Positions 33,118 to 42,079 are shown, numbered from the stretch's first letter. The stretch is DNA of 64,000 bases from Terriglobales bacterium (GCA_025934735.1 JAICWP010000010.1:124001-188000); one strand, 5' to 3'. The notes: generated by a model from the sequence alone, not told the origin. Translations and numbers: made by a program.

Positions 33118-34614
33118 ATGAGTATTTCCCGACGTTGTTTTCTCAAAACGGCCGGCGTAGTGGCCGGGGGCGTGCTGGTTCCGACGGCAATCGCCCGAAC
33201 GCCGGGCTCCCCGGATCCAGCCAATGGCACTTTTCCGAACCAGGGCACCGCCGATTACACCCTCAGAATCGCCGCTTCCGCTGTGGAGGTCGCACCCAAG
33301 AAGATTCTTTCTGTTACAACCTACAACGGCCAGTTTCCGGGGCCGCTGCTCCGGTTCAAAGAAGGACGCCAGGTTACTGTTGATCTCTACAACGACACGG
33401 ACACACCCGAGCAATTGCACTGGCATGGCCAGCTCGTTCCGGTGGATGTGGACGGAGCGGCTGAGGAGGGTACGCCATACATTCCAGCGCGGGGAAAGCG
33501 GCGTATTTCTTTTGTGCCGCGGCCTTCAGGGTATCGCTTTTATCACACGCACAACCGTGCCGGCGCCGATCTTTCCGCCGGCCAATACAGTGGCCAAGTT
33601 GGACAGGTTTACATCGAGCCCAATCACGAGCCGGGGAACTACGATCGCGAAGTCTTTCTTGTCCTGAAGGAATTTGAGCCGGCCTTCAGCCGGGGCGGCG
33701 ATATGCCACAGGATGTTTTGGCTCCGGCCACGAAGGTGAAGGCGCTGGAGCAGGAGGGCGAGTCGGCAATGAAGCGCTCCCTGGCCAAAGGCATGCCGAA
33801 GGGCTATGAGGTCGGTTACGCATCCTTCACCATCAACGGCCGCATGCTCGGGCATGGAGAGCCGGTCAGGGTAAAGCAGGGCGAGCGCGTGCTGTTTCAC
33901 GTGCTGAACGGGAGCGCCACCGAGGTCCGCAGCCTGGCCTTACCGGGACACACTTTCCATGTGGTGGCACTTGATGGTAACCCGGTACCGAATCCCGCCA
34001 TGGTTCCGGTTTTGTGGCTGGGCACGGCGGAGCGGGTGTCGGCGATCGTGGAGATGAACCATCCCGGAGTATGGATCATGGGCGATACCGATGATGACGA
34101 TCGCCGCCACGGCATGGGCATCGTGCTGGAGTACGCCAACCACGCCCGCAGGGCGCAGTGGATCGCGCCTCCGAAATTCCGTTGGGACTACACCAGATTC
34201 GGTAAGCCAGGTGCCACCGCGCCTGCGCCCGACGAGACTTTCGAAATGACATTTGCCAAGGACAACGCGGCCGCCGAGGGCTTCAATCGCTGGACCATCA
34301 ATGGCGTGGCCTACCCGAGTACGAGCGCCATGGCCCCGCCTGCCTTTCATCTACATGAGGGGCGGCGTTACCGCGTGCACATGCGCAACCAGAGCGACGA
34401 CCTCCATCCTGTCCACTTGCACCGGCACGTCTTTGAGCTCACCAGCATCATGGGGCATCGGACTGCAGGCGTCATGAAAGATGTGGTCATGCTGGGCGGA
34501 TACCAGGAAGTCGCATTCGATTTCGTGGCCAATGATCCGGGGATGACGCTGTTTCATTGTCACCAGCAATTGCACATGGATTTTGGATTCATGACGCTGT
34601 TCGATTACGTATAA
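33118..34614 (+). CDS. Multicopper oxidase, Tat-exported
   Basis: A 498-residue copper oxidase with a twin-arginine signal (SRRCFLKTAGVVAGGVLV). All copper motifs are seen: LHWHGQLVPVDVDG, FYHTHNRAG, HPVHLHRHVFEL and HCHQQLHMDFGFM, which together give the type 1, 2 and 3 ligands including the axial Met. AAGGAG lies 12 bases before ATG 33118; the frame open to 33079 adds nothing. Likely roles are copper or phenol oxidation in the periplasm; its position right after the ars genes may point to metal tolerance. The substrate is not readable. Confidence 0.92.
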   Translation: MSISRRCFLKTAGVVAGGVLVPTAIARTPGSPDPANGTFPNQGTADYTLRIAASAVEVAPKKILSVTTYNGQFPGPLLRFKEGRQVTVDLYNDTDTPEQLHWHGQLVPVDVDGAAEEGTPYIPARGKRRISFVPRPSGYRFYHTHNRAGADLSAGQYSGQVGQVYIEPNHEPGNYDREVFLVLKEFEPAFSRGGDMPQDVLAPATKVKALEQEGESAMKRSLAKGMPKGYEVGYASFTINGRMLGHGEPVRVKQGERVLFHVLNGSATEVRSLALPGHTFHVVALDGNPVPNPAMVPVLWLGTAERVSAIVEMNHPGVWIMGDTDDDDRRHGMGIVLEYANHARRAQWIAPPKFRWDYTRFGKPGATAPAPDETFEMTFAKDNAAAEGFNRWTINGVAYPSTSAMAPPAFHLHEGRRYRVHMRNQSDDLHPVHLHRHVFELTSIMGHRTAGVMKDVVMLGGYQEVAFDFVANDPGMTLFHCHQQLHMDFGFMTLFDYV

Positions 34615-34701
34615 AGCTCAGATGTGATTGCGCGCTCTCCCATGATGTACCCTGAGATCAAAGTCAGGCAGAAAATCACAAATTCCCAATTACAAAATTC
34701 T

Positions 34702-34747
34702 AACCAAGGAGCCCGGTTGTGCCCCACGCCGGCGCCGTTCGAAGGTC
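34702..34747. repeat. Left copy of a duplicated segment (matches the 3' end of the SAM hydrolase gene)
   Basis: AGGAGCCCGGTTGTGCC at 34707-34723 is identical to 37265-37281, and similarity extends on both sides (AACCAAG before, CGGCGCC and TTCGAA after). The right copy spans the stop codon and last codons of the SAM hydrolase gene. The two copies bracket the TadE/TadE/TadG genes in direct orientation. The rest of the 380-base gap 34615-34994 holds no gene that I can support. Confidence 0.75.
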
Positions 34748-34994
34748 GTAACCGACTGCTTGAATCTTCCAGGAGTGAAACAGAGAGCACAACATTTGCA
34801 GAGATGTTGCACAAACTTGCGCTCCTTGCGGGCTATAGAATTGTCTCGAATAGCACCTTGGTGGCATAGAAGGGAATGGTTTGTATGCTGTACGGTCTTA
34901 GTGTCCGTTGGAAATGGGTTTGGAATGTGGAAATTGGCGTGCTATCACAACCCATTGGGTGACAGTTCGGGCCGGTAATGCAGATTGCAAGCCT

Positions 34995-35561
34995 ATGACT
35001 AATCCGCTAACGCATTCGGGCGGTTGTGGTTCCAACAAGCTCGGACCGTGCCGAGCAGAACGGGCAGAACAAGGCACCCAAATTGTCGAGTTAGCGGTTG
35101 TCCTTCCATTCCTGGTCCTCTTCGCAGCCATCGTGATTGAAGGCGTCGGCCTGGTCCGGGCGCAGCAGATCATGACCAATGCCGCCCGTGAGAGTGCTCG
35201 GATGGCGATTCTTCCGCAGAACGACCCGGTGCTTACCTCTAACTACAACATGTTGCAACAAGCCGCTATCTGCTATGCGGCGAGTAATAAGCTGATACTC
35301 AAAGCTACTCTGCCAGCAGCTTGCAGCAGCCTTGCCGCAGCCAACAATTGCACGAGCACTACGACGCCCGTCACCATTACACCCAATCCGAGCAACCCGA
35401 ATCCGATTTTCATCACCCGTTCCGGTCAGGGATCAATGGCTATGTCCCGGGTTCAGATTACTTGTGGATATAAGCTGCGCTATTTGCCCAGACTGCCTTG
35501 GTTCAACATTTCAGCTTCCGTCCCGCTCTCGGTCACGGTGGAAATGAGGAACGTATTTTGA
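34995..35561 (+). CDS. TadE-family pseudopilin-like protein
   Basis: A 188-residue protein with the TadE signature: EQGTQIVELAVVLPFLVLFA, a type IV pilin-like hydrophobic segment with the conserved Glu, then IEGVGLVRAQQIMTNAARES. The remainder is a Thr/Asn/Pro-rich exported domain with three cysteines. TadE proteins are minor pseudopilins of Flp/Tad systems. ATG 34995 is chosen at the natural start; the open frame continues to 34908. The stop TGA at 35559-35561 overlaps the TTG start of the next gene. The base composition is visibly richer in A/T than the neighbouring operons. Confidence 0.85.
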   Translation: MTNPLTHSGGCGSNKLGPCRAERAEQGTQIVELAVVLPFLVLFAAIVIEGVGLVRAQQIMTNAARESARMAILPQNDPVLTSNYNMLQQAAICYAASNKLILKATLPAACSSLAAANNCTSTTTPVTITPNPSNPNPIFITRSGQGSMAMSRVQITCGYKLRYLPRLPWFNISASVPLSVTVEMRNVF

Positions 35562-36037
35562 AGAACCAGCAGGGTGCAACCATCGTTGAGGCGGCTCTCG
35601 TTCTGTCGCTGCTGTTTCTGCTCTTCTTGGGCATTCTCGGGTTCGGAGTTGGGCTTGCGAACTACGCAGCCATTAGCCACGCCGCTCGTGAGGGAGCCCG
35701 ATTCGCGGTGGCCCCGTACACTCCTACAAACGCACTGCCCACAGCGGCCACAGTTGCCCAGAAGATTTGCGCCGAGTTGAACAGCGGTTTTGCTCTGGTT
35801 TCTTGTTCTACTTACAGCGCCGGCAATACAGCGCCGCCGACCGTACCCACGTGCGTGCTATCCGGTGGGACCATCCCGGCGACCAATGACGTTTACGTTA
35901 CTCAGTGTTCCGTCGCGGAACCCAACAATACTACGGTCGCATATACCGAGGTAGACATCCGCAAGGACGTCAAGCTGCCGATGATTCCCAAGCTCAGTCT
36001 GCACACATCGGTAGCCATGCGGAACGAGACCAACTAG
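35558..36037 (+). CDS. TadE-family pseudopilin-like protein, second copy
   Basis: A 159-residue protein, KNQQGATIVEAALVLSLLFL followed by LGFGVGLANYAAISHAAREG, so again a TadE-type N terminus. The start is TTG at 35558, eight bases after GAGGA and overlapping the previous stop; the frame upstream to 35498 is inside the first tadE. The mature part is Thr/Pro/Asn-rich with two or three cysteines. It may form a heteromeric minor pilin with its neighbours. Divergence from the first copy is high, so the duplication is old. Confidence 0.85.
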   Translation: MKNQQGATIVEAALVLSLLFLLFLGILGFGVGLANYAAISHAAREGARFAVAPYTPTNALPTAATVAQKICAELNSGFALVSCSTYSAGNTAPPTVPTCVLSGGTIPATNDVYVTQCSVAEPNNTTVAYTEVDIRKDVKLPMIPKLSLHTSVAMRNETN

Positions 36038-36045
36038 GAGTGCAT

Positions 36046-37137
36046 ATGAAGCACGAAAATGAAAAAGGCATGGCACTCTTAGCCACCGCAATTCTGCTTC
36101 CCGTGATAATCGGCATTGTCGGTCTTGGCATTGACCTCGGCGTGGCGTATGCGGTTCGAACCTCTGCTCAGGCTGCTGCAGATGCGGGAGCTTTGGCAGG
36201 AGCCACCAGCTACATGCTGGATCCAACCCCCAATCCGGTGAATGATGCGGTCCTGGTCACCAATGCTCATACCATCCTCGGACAGGCGATCAACATCGGT
36301 TCGGGTAATGTATCCGTTGCAACTTGTTCCACCCCGCAAGGGGCTGCCAATTGCGTCACGGTGACGGTGCCGACCAGCGCGCCTACCTTTTTTGCCAAAA
36401 TATTTGGCTTCGCCGGGGTTCCAATCACGGTGAAGGCGACTGCGCTTGCCGGTGGCCCAGGCAGTGGCACGGGTGCGTTCTGTATGAAGCCTATTTTCGC
36501 TCCCCAATCGCTGATAAGCGGCTACTCGAGTGGACAAGATATTCCGGACATTCGTCCTTCGAATCCCAACAATGCGCTGGTGCCCAGCGACTATTATTCG
36601 TTGAATTTCGGCGGCGGCTGCACTGGCGTTCCCAATCCTTGTCCGCTCCCGCCAGTGTCGCAAAGCGTCCCATGGACCGATGGCACTAGCAGCACCTCGG
36701 CAGGAAACCCTACCTACATGGCTGGGTGGACGAACTGCTTGGCAATTCCCATCAAATGTGGGGATAACATTCCTGTCGCTACCGGCAGCACGCCAAATTC
36801 GACCGGGAAGGCGGCATACCAGGCCGGATACACGGACACCTGGAATTCTCTGGGGAATTATGGTTCGAATAATTCGGATACATCGAATTCCTTAGTCGTC
36901 GCCGCCCTATGGCAGAACGGGTTTATGCCGTCAGGGGGCAATAATGCTACAGCTTATGTGACGGTGAGCGGATTTGTGGAGCTTTTCATAGACCCCTACA
37001 CCGACTCCTCAGGGCAGACAGCAGTCTCGGCGCACCTGATTAAGCAATTTACTTGCTCGGCGGGAGCCGGCGGGGGCGGTGGTGCTGGCAGCGGTACAGG
37101 ACCGCTGGGAGCGCCCCTCAAATTGGTGCAGCCATGA
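36046..37137 (+). CDS. TadG-like protein (Flp pilus assembly N-terminal domain)
   Basis: A 363-residue protein beginning EKGMALLATAILLPVIIGI, with GLGIDLGVAYAVRTSAQAAADAG as the TadG/von Willebrand-adjacent N-terminal motif. No full von Willebrand domain is visible; the body is Asn/Ser/Thr/Gly-rich with a Gly tract near the C terminus (AGGGGGAGSG) and several cysteines. AGGAG at 36036-36040 precedes ATG 36046. Only tadE, tadE and tadG are present: the secretion ATPase (TadA), the platform proteins and the prepilin are absent from the window, so this islet would depend on genes elsewhere. Confidence 0.82.
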   Translation: MKHENEKGMALLATAILLPVIIGIVGLGIDLGVAYAVRTSAQAAADAGALAGATSYMLDPTPNPVNDAVLVTNAHTILGQAINIGSGNVSVATCSTPQGAANCVTVTVPTSAPTFFAKIFGFAGVPITVKATALAGGPGSGTGAFCMKPIFAPQSLISGYSSGQDIPDIRPSNPNNALVPSDYYSLNFGGGCTGVPNPCPLPPVSQSVPWTDGTSSTSAGNPTYMAGWTNCLAIPIKCGDNIPVATGSTPNSTGKAAYQAGYTDTWNSLGNYGSNNSDTSNSLVVAALWQNGFMPSGGNNATAYVTVSGFVELFIDPYTDSSGQTAVSAHLIKQFTCSAGAGGGGGAGSGTGPLGAPLKLVQP

Positions 37138-37251
37138 AGTTGCTAACTTCGCGCTAACGGAGCCGTCTCGCCTGGCGAATCTGGAAGCTCCACCGGTGCA
37201 AATTCATCGCCACGGCTGAAGGTAAAAAGACCCTCGTACCATAGCTCAGTC

Positions 37252-37306
37252 ACAACCAAGTCTTAGGAGCCCGGTTGTGCCGCCACCCCGGCGCCTTCGA
37301 AAATCA
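37252..37306. repeat. Right copy of the duplicated segment flanking the Tad genes
   Basis: Includes AGGAGCCCGGTTGTGCC at 37265-37281, the stop codon and last codons of the SAM hydrolase gene, and matches 34702-34747 with small gaps. Confidence 0.75.
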
Positions 37307-38090
37307 GCCCCACTTCCAGGCCTTTTTTCGCTCCCAGAATGTCAGCGGCAGAAGCGCGATTGGCGGCGATCTCCAGGTAACCCATGCTGCCCAGGATGGC
37401 GAACACCTGCCCCGGAGCGCCTTGGGCATAAGCCGCCTTCAGGTCGCTGACCTCGTGCGAGCCCAGCATGATCTTGAAAGCCGGCGGAGTCGACTGGAAC
37501 AGCGCGGGCGCATCCTGGGGAGTGATGTTGGTCACGATGTTGCCGAACTTGTCTACCTTCAGCACAACGGCCCGCATGGTGCGCTCGTTCACGGCCTTCG
37601 GCCTGGGCGCGGCGAAGCGCACGAAATCGGTAATCTCCTCGCCGAACTTGGCGGCTTCCACGCCCTTGCTGAGATAGCCGGCCACGCGGGCAAAAACGTC
37701 GCGCCCGTGAAAGGTCGGGCTCACCGGCTGCAGAAAATAGTGCTCGGCGCTGATGTGGCGCACCGAAAGCCGGCTCTCGCGCTCATACACCAGCGAAAGC
37801 ACGCCATTGTCGGGGGCAATGAACATGTGCTTTTCGGTGGTCACCAGGATGGGCCGCCGCGCCGTGCCCACGCCCGGATCCACCACCACCATATGAATGG
37901 TTTCCGAAGGAAAATAGCGGTAAGCCTGGGTGATGGTAAGCGCGCCGTCGAGCACGTCGAACGCCTGCACCGAGTGGGAGATATCCACCAGGGACGCTTC
38001 CGGATTGATGTTGAGCACCACCCCCTTCATCGTGCCCACGTAGTGGTCCTGCAGCCCAAAATCAGTGGTGAAGGTGACGATGCGCGACAC
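37263..38090 (-). CDS. S-adenosyl-L-methionine hydrolase (adenosine-forming), DUF62 family
   Basis: A 275-residue protein of the family that includes SAM hydrolases and the rarer SAM chlorinase/fluorinase. Conserved motifs are TFTTDFGLQDHYVGTMKGVV, VVVDPGVGT, IAPDNGVLSLVY and TFHGRDVFARVAGYLS. The hydrolases use water to split SAM into adenosine and methionine; nothing here specifically suggests a halogenase. The start is GTG at 38088-38090, about eight bases after GAGGGG. Its last codons are duplicated 2.5 kb away, beyond the Tad genes. Physiological role is unclear across the family. Confidence 0.88.
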   Translation of the reverse strand: MSRIVTFTTDFGLQDHYVGTMKGVVLNINPEASLVDISHSVQAFDVLDGALTITQAYRYFPSETIHMVVVDPGVGTARRPILVTTEKHMFIAPDNGVLSLVYERESRLSVRHISAEHYFLQPVSPTFHGRDVFARVAGYLSKGVEAAKFGEEITDFVRFAAPRPKAVNERTMRAVVLKVDKFGNIVTNITPQDAPALFQSTPPAFKIMLGSHEVSDLKAAYAQGAPGQVFAILGSMGYLEIAANRASAADILGAKKGLEVGLIFEGAGVAAQPGS

Positions 38091-38237
38091 GAGTGCCCCT
38101 CTTTTCCTTTAATTTGCCCCGAAGAAATGGAACTTAACCTGCCAGGGCAGGGGAGTCAAGTTACGGAGGGTGGCGGAATTGGGGCACACCAGGTCCAGCC
38201 CGGCGGGCCGGCCCACGCGGCACCGGCCCTGGCTGAA

Positions 38238-38735
38238 CTATTTTTTGCGGCTGGGATCGTCGTTGGGATTCACGTAATTGAACTGCACTGGCGCCATGCC
38301 GTGGATCTGGACCACCACCTCGCCGCTCGCCATGGCGTAGTGGTGCATGTCGGGATCAAGGTAGGCAAAGCTGCCGGCGGGGAAACTCGCCATGCTGCCT
38401 TCCTGAAATTGATCACCCATGCCCACCTTGAACGTGCCCGACACGACGGTTACGTTCTCGCGCTTGGGATGCCAGTGGGGCGGGATGCGGTAACCGTCGG
38501 GCATCTTCAGCCGCACCGTGTAGTCGCCGCTGGACGCCATCGGATTGCCTTCCAGCACAGCCAATTGCGCGCCCGCCGGGATGAACGGGGGCACGGGTCC
38601 GAACTGGACAGAGTCAGGAGTAAATATGTTTTTTGGCGCCGAGGCCGCCATCACGCGTTGGGTGCTGGCGTGGCTTGCCCACCAAATTCCTGCCAACAGC
38701 ACCACCATCAGCCCCAAGCACAGGTTGCGTTTCAT
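38238..38735 (-). CDS. Exported cupin-domain protein
   Basis: A 165-residue protein with a signal peptide (LCLGLMVVLLAGIWWASHA) and one cupin fold. The metal-binding motif IPPHWHPKRENVTVVSGTF provides two His and one Glu, and DPDMHHYAMASGEVVVQIHG the second motif. No substrate can be assigned. AAGGAG lies upstream of ATG 38735; the frame open to 38843 runs through the divergent promoter region and is not used. It diverges from the winged-helix/TPR regulator gene, which is a plausible regulator of it. Confidence 0.85.
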   Translation of the reverse strand: MKRNLCLGLMVVLLAGIWWASHASTQRVMAASAPKNIFTPDSVQFGPVPPFIPAGAQLAVLEGNPMASSGDYTVRLKMPDGYRIPPHWHPKRENVTVVSGTFKVGMGDQFQEGSMASFPAGSFAYLDPDMHHYAMASGEVVVQIHGMAPVQFNYVNPNDDPSRKK

Positions 38736-38845
38736 AGGTCTTTTCTCCTTTGCAAAGAGACTATCGCCTGCTTTCTGAGAGCTGGCAATGAGCCGGAAAT
38801 AACTTTTATATATTTTTGGTGTATCCTTATAGCTCACTGGCAACT
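38736..38845. promoter_or_regulatory. Divergent promoter region between cupin and regulator genes
   Basis: A 110-base gap with an AT-rich core AATAACTTTTATATATTTTT (38801-38820) and a CTTTGCAAAG palindrome (38748-38757) that overlaps the ribosome site of the cupin gene. TATAGC at 38829 could be a -10 for the regulator gene. A regulator binding here could control both genes. Confidence 0.4.
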
Positions 38846-40663
38846 ATGGACTTACCTTCAAAAGGTCGTGTTCGCAAGCCAAGCGAGGTGGAGCTTGACC
38901 TGGGCCGCTACGAGTTGCGCCGCGGCGGACACCGGGTAAAGCTGGGCAAAAAGCCCATGGAGCTGCTCATCTTCTTGGTGGGTCGGCGGGAGCAACTGGT
39001 TTCCCGTCAGGAGGTTGTGTCCAGGCTTTGGCAATCTGACCTGTTCATTGATACGGAACGGAACATCAACAACATCGTGCGGAAAATCCGCCGCGCCTTG
39101 GGTGACCACGCGGCGAAACCGCGTTTCCTGGAAACCGTGGTCGGCAAGGGCTACCGGTTTGTGGGACCGGTTCGCGTGATCGGACCACAATATTCCGGGG
39201 AAGAGTCAGGCGCAAGAAGCAGGGCGAAGGCTGCGAAGGATGTGGCCTGGCGGACGGAGCGGCCATCATTGGCTGTGTTCCCACTGCGGGTCATAGGTGA
39301 TTTTTCCAATGACCAGGGATTGGGTTTGGGCTTTGCCGACGCACTTACCGCACGCCTGGCGAACCTTGAAGGGGTGGATGTGCTGCCGGTATCGGCCGCG
39401 CCAGATGTGCCGGCGGGTTCGACGGCGCAGGAAACAGCTTCGCGTCTGGGCCTGCGCTTTGTCTTGCATGGCGCCATCCAGACGTCCAAGTCGGCGGCGC
39501 GTCTATCGGTGGAGCTTTTCGATTGCCACACGCAGAGCGCTTGCTTCACCCGCAAATTCGGCTTTGACGGAAAAGCGGTGTTCGACCACGTTGACGAAAT
39601 CGCGGTTCACACTTCCAGAGTGCTCAACCGGCCTCTGCACGAGCCCGCCCTGCAGACCCGGCCACGATACAGCCGCGATCCCCTGGCCTACGCGGAATTT
39701 ATCCACGGCTACCAGCGAAGTTCCTCGGGGGACCTGAAACAGCTGGACGAAGCCATCTACCACCTGATGAATGCAGTGACGCGCGACCCCGGGTTTGCCC
39801 TGGCGCATGCCATTCTCTCCTTCGTGAGCGCGACGCGGCACTTTGAATTCGATCCCAGCCGGGCCTGGCTGGACAAAGCGGAATTCCACTGCCAGCGTGC
39901 CCTGGAACTCGATCCGGGCCTGGCCGAAGGCCATGTGGCGAATGCGTTCCTGCTGTGGGGACCGCTGAAGAACTTTCAGCACCTGGAAGCCATCGCTGAA
40001 TTAAAACGGGCGCTGACGCTGCAGAACAATTTGCCGCATGCTTACAACCGGCTGGGAACGATCTTGGCGCATATCGGGCTGCTCGATCATGCCCGCACCA
40101 TGTACGAGCGAGGCAGGACGTTTCACCCCCGGAAAAAGATCAGTCCCAGCATCACCCAGGTGTATATGTGGGGCGGGGAGTACGAGCTGGCCTGGGAGGA
40201 GGCGGAGAGATGGCGAGCCGAGAACCCGGCCAACAAATATGCTATCTATTTTGCGCCGCAGCCCGCCATGATGCGCGGGGACTGGGACGAGGCCGGCAGG
40301 CGGCTGGAAGAAGCGATCCGGCTTATGCCGCAGGAGCCCTTGATCATCAGCCTGCAGGGTCTCCTGAATGCCTTGATGGGCAACCACCCACAGGCCCTGC
40401 AGAGCGTGAGCCAGGCCTGTGAGAACCCGAAAACCTTTGGGCACGCGCACCACACTTACTATCAAATCGCCTGCATTTATTCGTTGCTCGGCTACTTCGA
40501 CCTGGGTTTCGAGTGGCTGGAGCGGAGCGTGGATACCGGTTTTGCGTGCTGGCCGTTTTTTATCAAAGATCGTTGCCTGAAGAACCTGCGCAGCCAGCCC
40601 CGGTTTGAACTGCTGGTGAGTTCTCTGCAGGCCAAGTATCCCGATCATCTGGGAAGGTTGTAG
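38846..40663 (+). CDS. Winged-helix (OmpR/CadC-type) regulator with TolB-like and TPR domains
   Basis: A 605-residue protein. Residues about 10-110 are an OmpR/CadC-type DNA-binding domain (ELDLGRYELRRGGHRVKLG, then VSRLWQSD and GKGYRFVGPV). Residues about 140-240 resemble the TolB-like domain often attached to such regulators (RPSLAVFPLRVIGDF). From about residue 290 onward there are multiple TPR-like helical pairs (for example DPGFALAHAILSFVSATRHF, LDPGLAEGHVANAFLL). No membrane helix is visible, unlike CadC, so it should be cytoplasmic. The signal is unknown. ATG 38846 is preferred over 38816. It diverges from the cupin gene. Confidence 0.85.
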   Translation: MDLPSKGRVRKPSEVELDLGRYELRRGGHRVKLGKKPMELLIFLVGRREQLVSRQEVVSRLWQSDLFIDTERNINNIVRKIRRALGDHAAKPRFLETVVGKGYRFVGPVRVIGPQYSGEESGARSRAKAAKDVAWRTERPSLAVFPLRVIGDFSNDQGLGLGFADALTARLANLEGVDVLPVSAAPDVPAGSTAQETASRLGLRFVLHGAIQTSKSAARLSVELFDCHTQSACFTRKFGFDGKAVFDHVDEIAVHTSRVLNRPLHEPALQTRPRYSRDPLAYAEFIHGYQRSSSGDLKQLDEAIYHLMNAVTRDPGFALAHAILSFVSATRHFEFDPSRAWLDKAEFHCQRALELDPGLAEGHVANAFLLWGPLKNFQHLEAIAELKRALTLQNNLPHAYNRLGTILAHIGLLDHARTMYERGRTFHPRKKISPSITQVYMWGGEYELAWEEAERWRAENPANKYAIYFAPQPAMMRGDWDEAGRRLEEAIRLMPQEPLIISLQGLLNALMGNHPQALQSVSQACENPKTFGHAHHTYYQIACIYSLLGYFDLGFEWLERSVDTGFACWPFFIKDRCLKNLRSQPRFELLVSSLQAKYPDHLGRL

Positions 40664-40717
40664 CGTGGGACCGAAGCAACGGGCCGCTTCGCTGGGCGGC
40701 GTAGCTCCAGGCTCTGC

Positions 40718-40723
40718 TATAAT
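40718..40723 (+). promoter_or_regulatory. -10 element for the beta-propeller lipoprotein gene
   Basis: TATAAT at 40718-40723. No clear -35 hexamer. It decides against the longer reading frame for the lipoprotein gene. Confidence 0.4.
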
Positions 40724-40748
40724 TTCGACTTTCAGCCAAACAATCTAC

Positions 40749-41948
40749 GTGTTCCGCAAAGTCCCCATCTTGAAAATCGGCGCCACCGCCCTCTCCGCTG
40801 TTCTTCTCCTTCTGCTGGCCGGCTGCGGTTACGGCAGCAGCGGCGGCGGCACCAACCAGCAGACGGTCAGCAATATCCGTCCTCGCGCCTTCGTGTCCAA
40901 CGCTACGGTGGATATCCTGCAGATCATGAACGCTGCCAAGGATGCGCTGGTTACTAACACCATTTCGGTAGGCGTGCAGCCGGGCCTGATGGCATTAGCC
41001 CCCAATAAGAGCTTCACCCTGGTGTTCAACGCGGGCAGCAACAATATCTCTGTGGTTGACAATCTGAAAGAGACGCAGACCACTACGATTGCCCTGCCCA
41101 GTTGGACGGAGAGCATCGCCATCTCTCCGGACAGTACTCTGGGGTACGTGGCCATGCCTGCGGCTACCGTGCTGGGGCAACCGGCGGGAGTGCTCGACGT
41201 GCTCGATTTGGTGCACAACCACGTGAAGGTAGCCGTAAATCTTCCCCAGGTGCACTGGGTGGTGGTGAACGGTAACGGCAGCCGGGTGCTGGCTTTCAGC
41301 GACAACTCCGACTCGGTGACCGTGATATCTCCCTCCCAGATCGGCAAAGGCGCTTTTTCGACCACGGTGAGCGGGTTTGACCGCCCGGTGTGGGGGGTGT
41401 TCAGCAGCGACGGCAGCAAGGCTTACATCCTCAATTGCGGCCCCGAGTGCGGCGGCAGCAACGCCGGAATCACGGTGCTGGACATGGCCACGAATACGGC
41501 AGGGGCCACCGTGGGTCTTTCCGGAGCCACGATGGCCATGCTGAACAACGGCAACTTATATGTGGCCGGCAGCGGCCACGGCGTGGGCACACTGCAAGTG
41601 GTGAACACCTCCGGGCTGACCGCCTCGCCGCCGGTCACGATTGCCAATGGCTACCATAACCGCATGGAGCTGAGCAGCAACAACAAGCTGTTCATCGGGT
41701 CTCGCGGCTGCAGCGGCCGGGGATGCCTCTCGATTTTCGATATCGGCGCCAATACCGCGGTGGTGGACACTCCTAACGGCGACGTGACCGGGATCGCGCC
41801 CATCGCAGGCGGCAATGAGGTTTACGTGGTGGAAGGCGGCGAGATGCGCATCTTCGATACTACGACCAGCGCCCCATCCACCATCCACTTCGTGGACATC
41901 ATTGGGAAGGCCATTGACGTCAAGGAAGTGGATAATCCGCCGCAGTAG
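40749..41948 (+). CDS. Beta-propeller lipoprotein (YVTN-like repeats)
   Basis: A 399-residue lipoprotein. The lipobox LLLLLAGCGYG marks the acylated Cys, followed by a Gly/Ser linker. The body has repeated segments such as GLMALAPNKSFTLVFNAGSN, NISVVDNLKETQTTTIALPS and SIAISPDSTLGYVAMPAA, typical of YVTN-type six- or seven-bladed propellers, and ends IGKAIDVKEVDNPPQ. A TATAAT box at 40718-40723 predicts transcription near 40730, so GTG 40749 is the likely start; the frame open to 40665 begins before that point. TTG 40770 is an alternative. Function unknown, perhaps surface binding. Confidence 0.8.
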   Translation: MFRKVPILKIGATALSAVLLLLLAGCGYGSSGGGTNQQTVSNIRPRAFVSNATVDILQIMNAAKDALVTNTISVGVQPGLMALAPNKSFTLVFNAGSNNISVVDNLKETQTTTIALPSWTESIAISPDSTLGYVAMPAATVLGQPAGVLDVLDLVHNHVKVAVNLPQVHWVVVNGNGSRVLAFSDNSDSVTVISPSQIGKGAFSTTVSGFDRPVWGVFSSDGSKAYILNCGPECGGSNAGITVLDMATNTAGATVGLSGATMAMLNNGNLYVAGSGHGVGTLQVVNTSGLTASPPVTIANGYHNRMELSSNNKLFIGSRGCSGRGCLSIFDIGANTAVVDTPNGDVTGIAPIAGGNEVYVVEGGEMRIFDTTTSAPSTIHFVDIIGKAIDVKEVDNPPQ

Positions 41949-42079
41949 TTCTTCCGACCTTCTTCTCAGGTGGTTTGATATTCCACGAATTTAAAAAGGT
42001 TTGCGTGATCAGGGCGCCCGTTCAATGGGCCGGCTGGTCGTGGGGGATTCTGTCATCCAAAACCGAGTCCCGCCTGCAA

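Noticed and set aside
34605-34814. A 69-residue minus-strand open frame near the left duplicated segment
   Set aside because: It is a mix of intergenic sequence and the copied 3' end of the SAM hydrolase gene, with no start signal.
37263-38090. SAM-dependent chlorinase or fluorinase
   Set aside because: The motifs fit the whole DUF62 family, nothing specific to halogenases was seen and no halogenation genes are nearby; hydrolase is the default reading.
37275-38939. A 554-residue plus-strand open frame
   Set aside because: It spans the SAM hydrolase gene, an intergenic gap and the cupin gene on the opposite strand, and has no recognisable domain.
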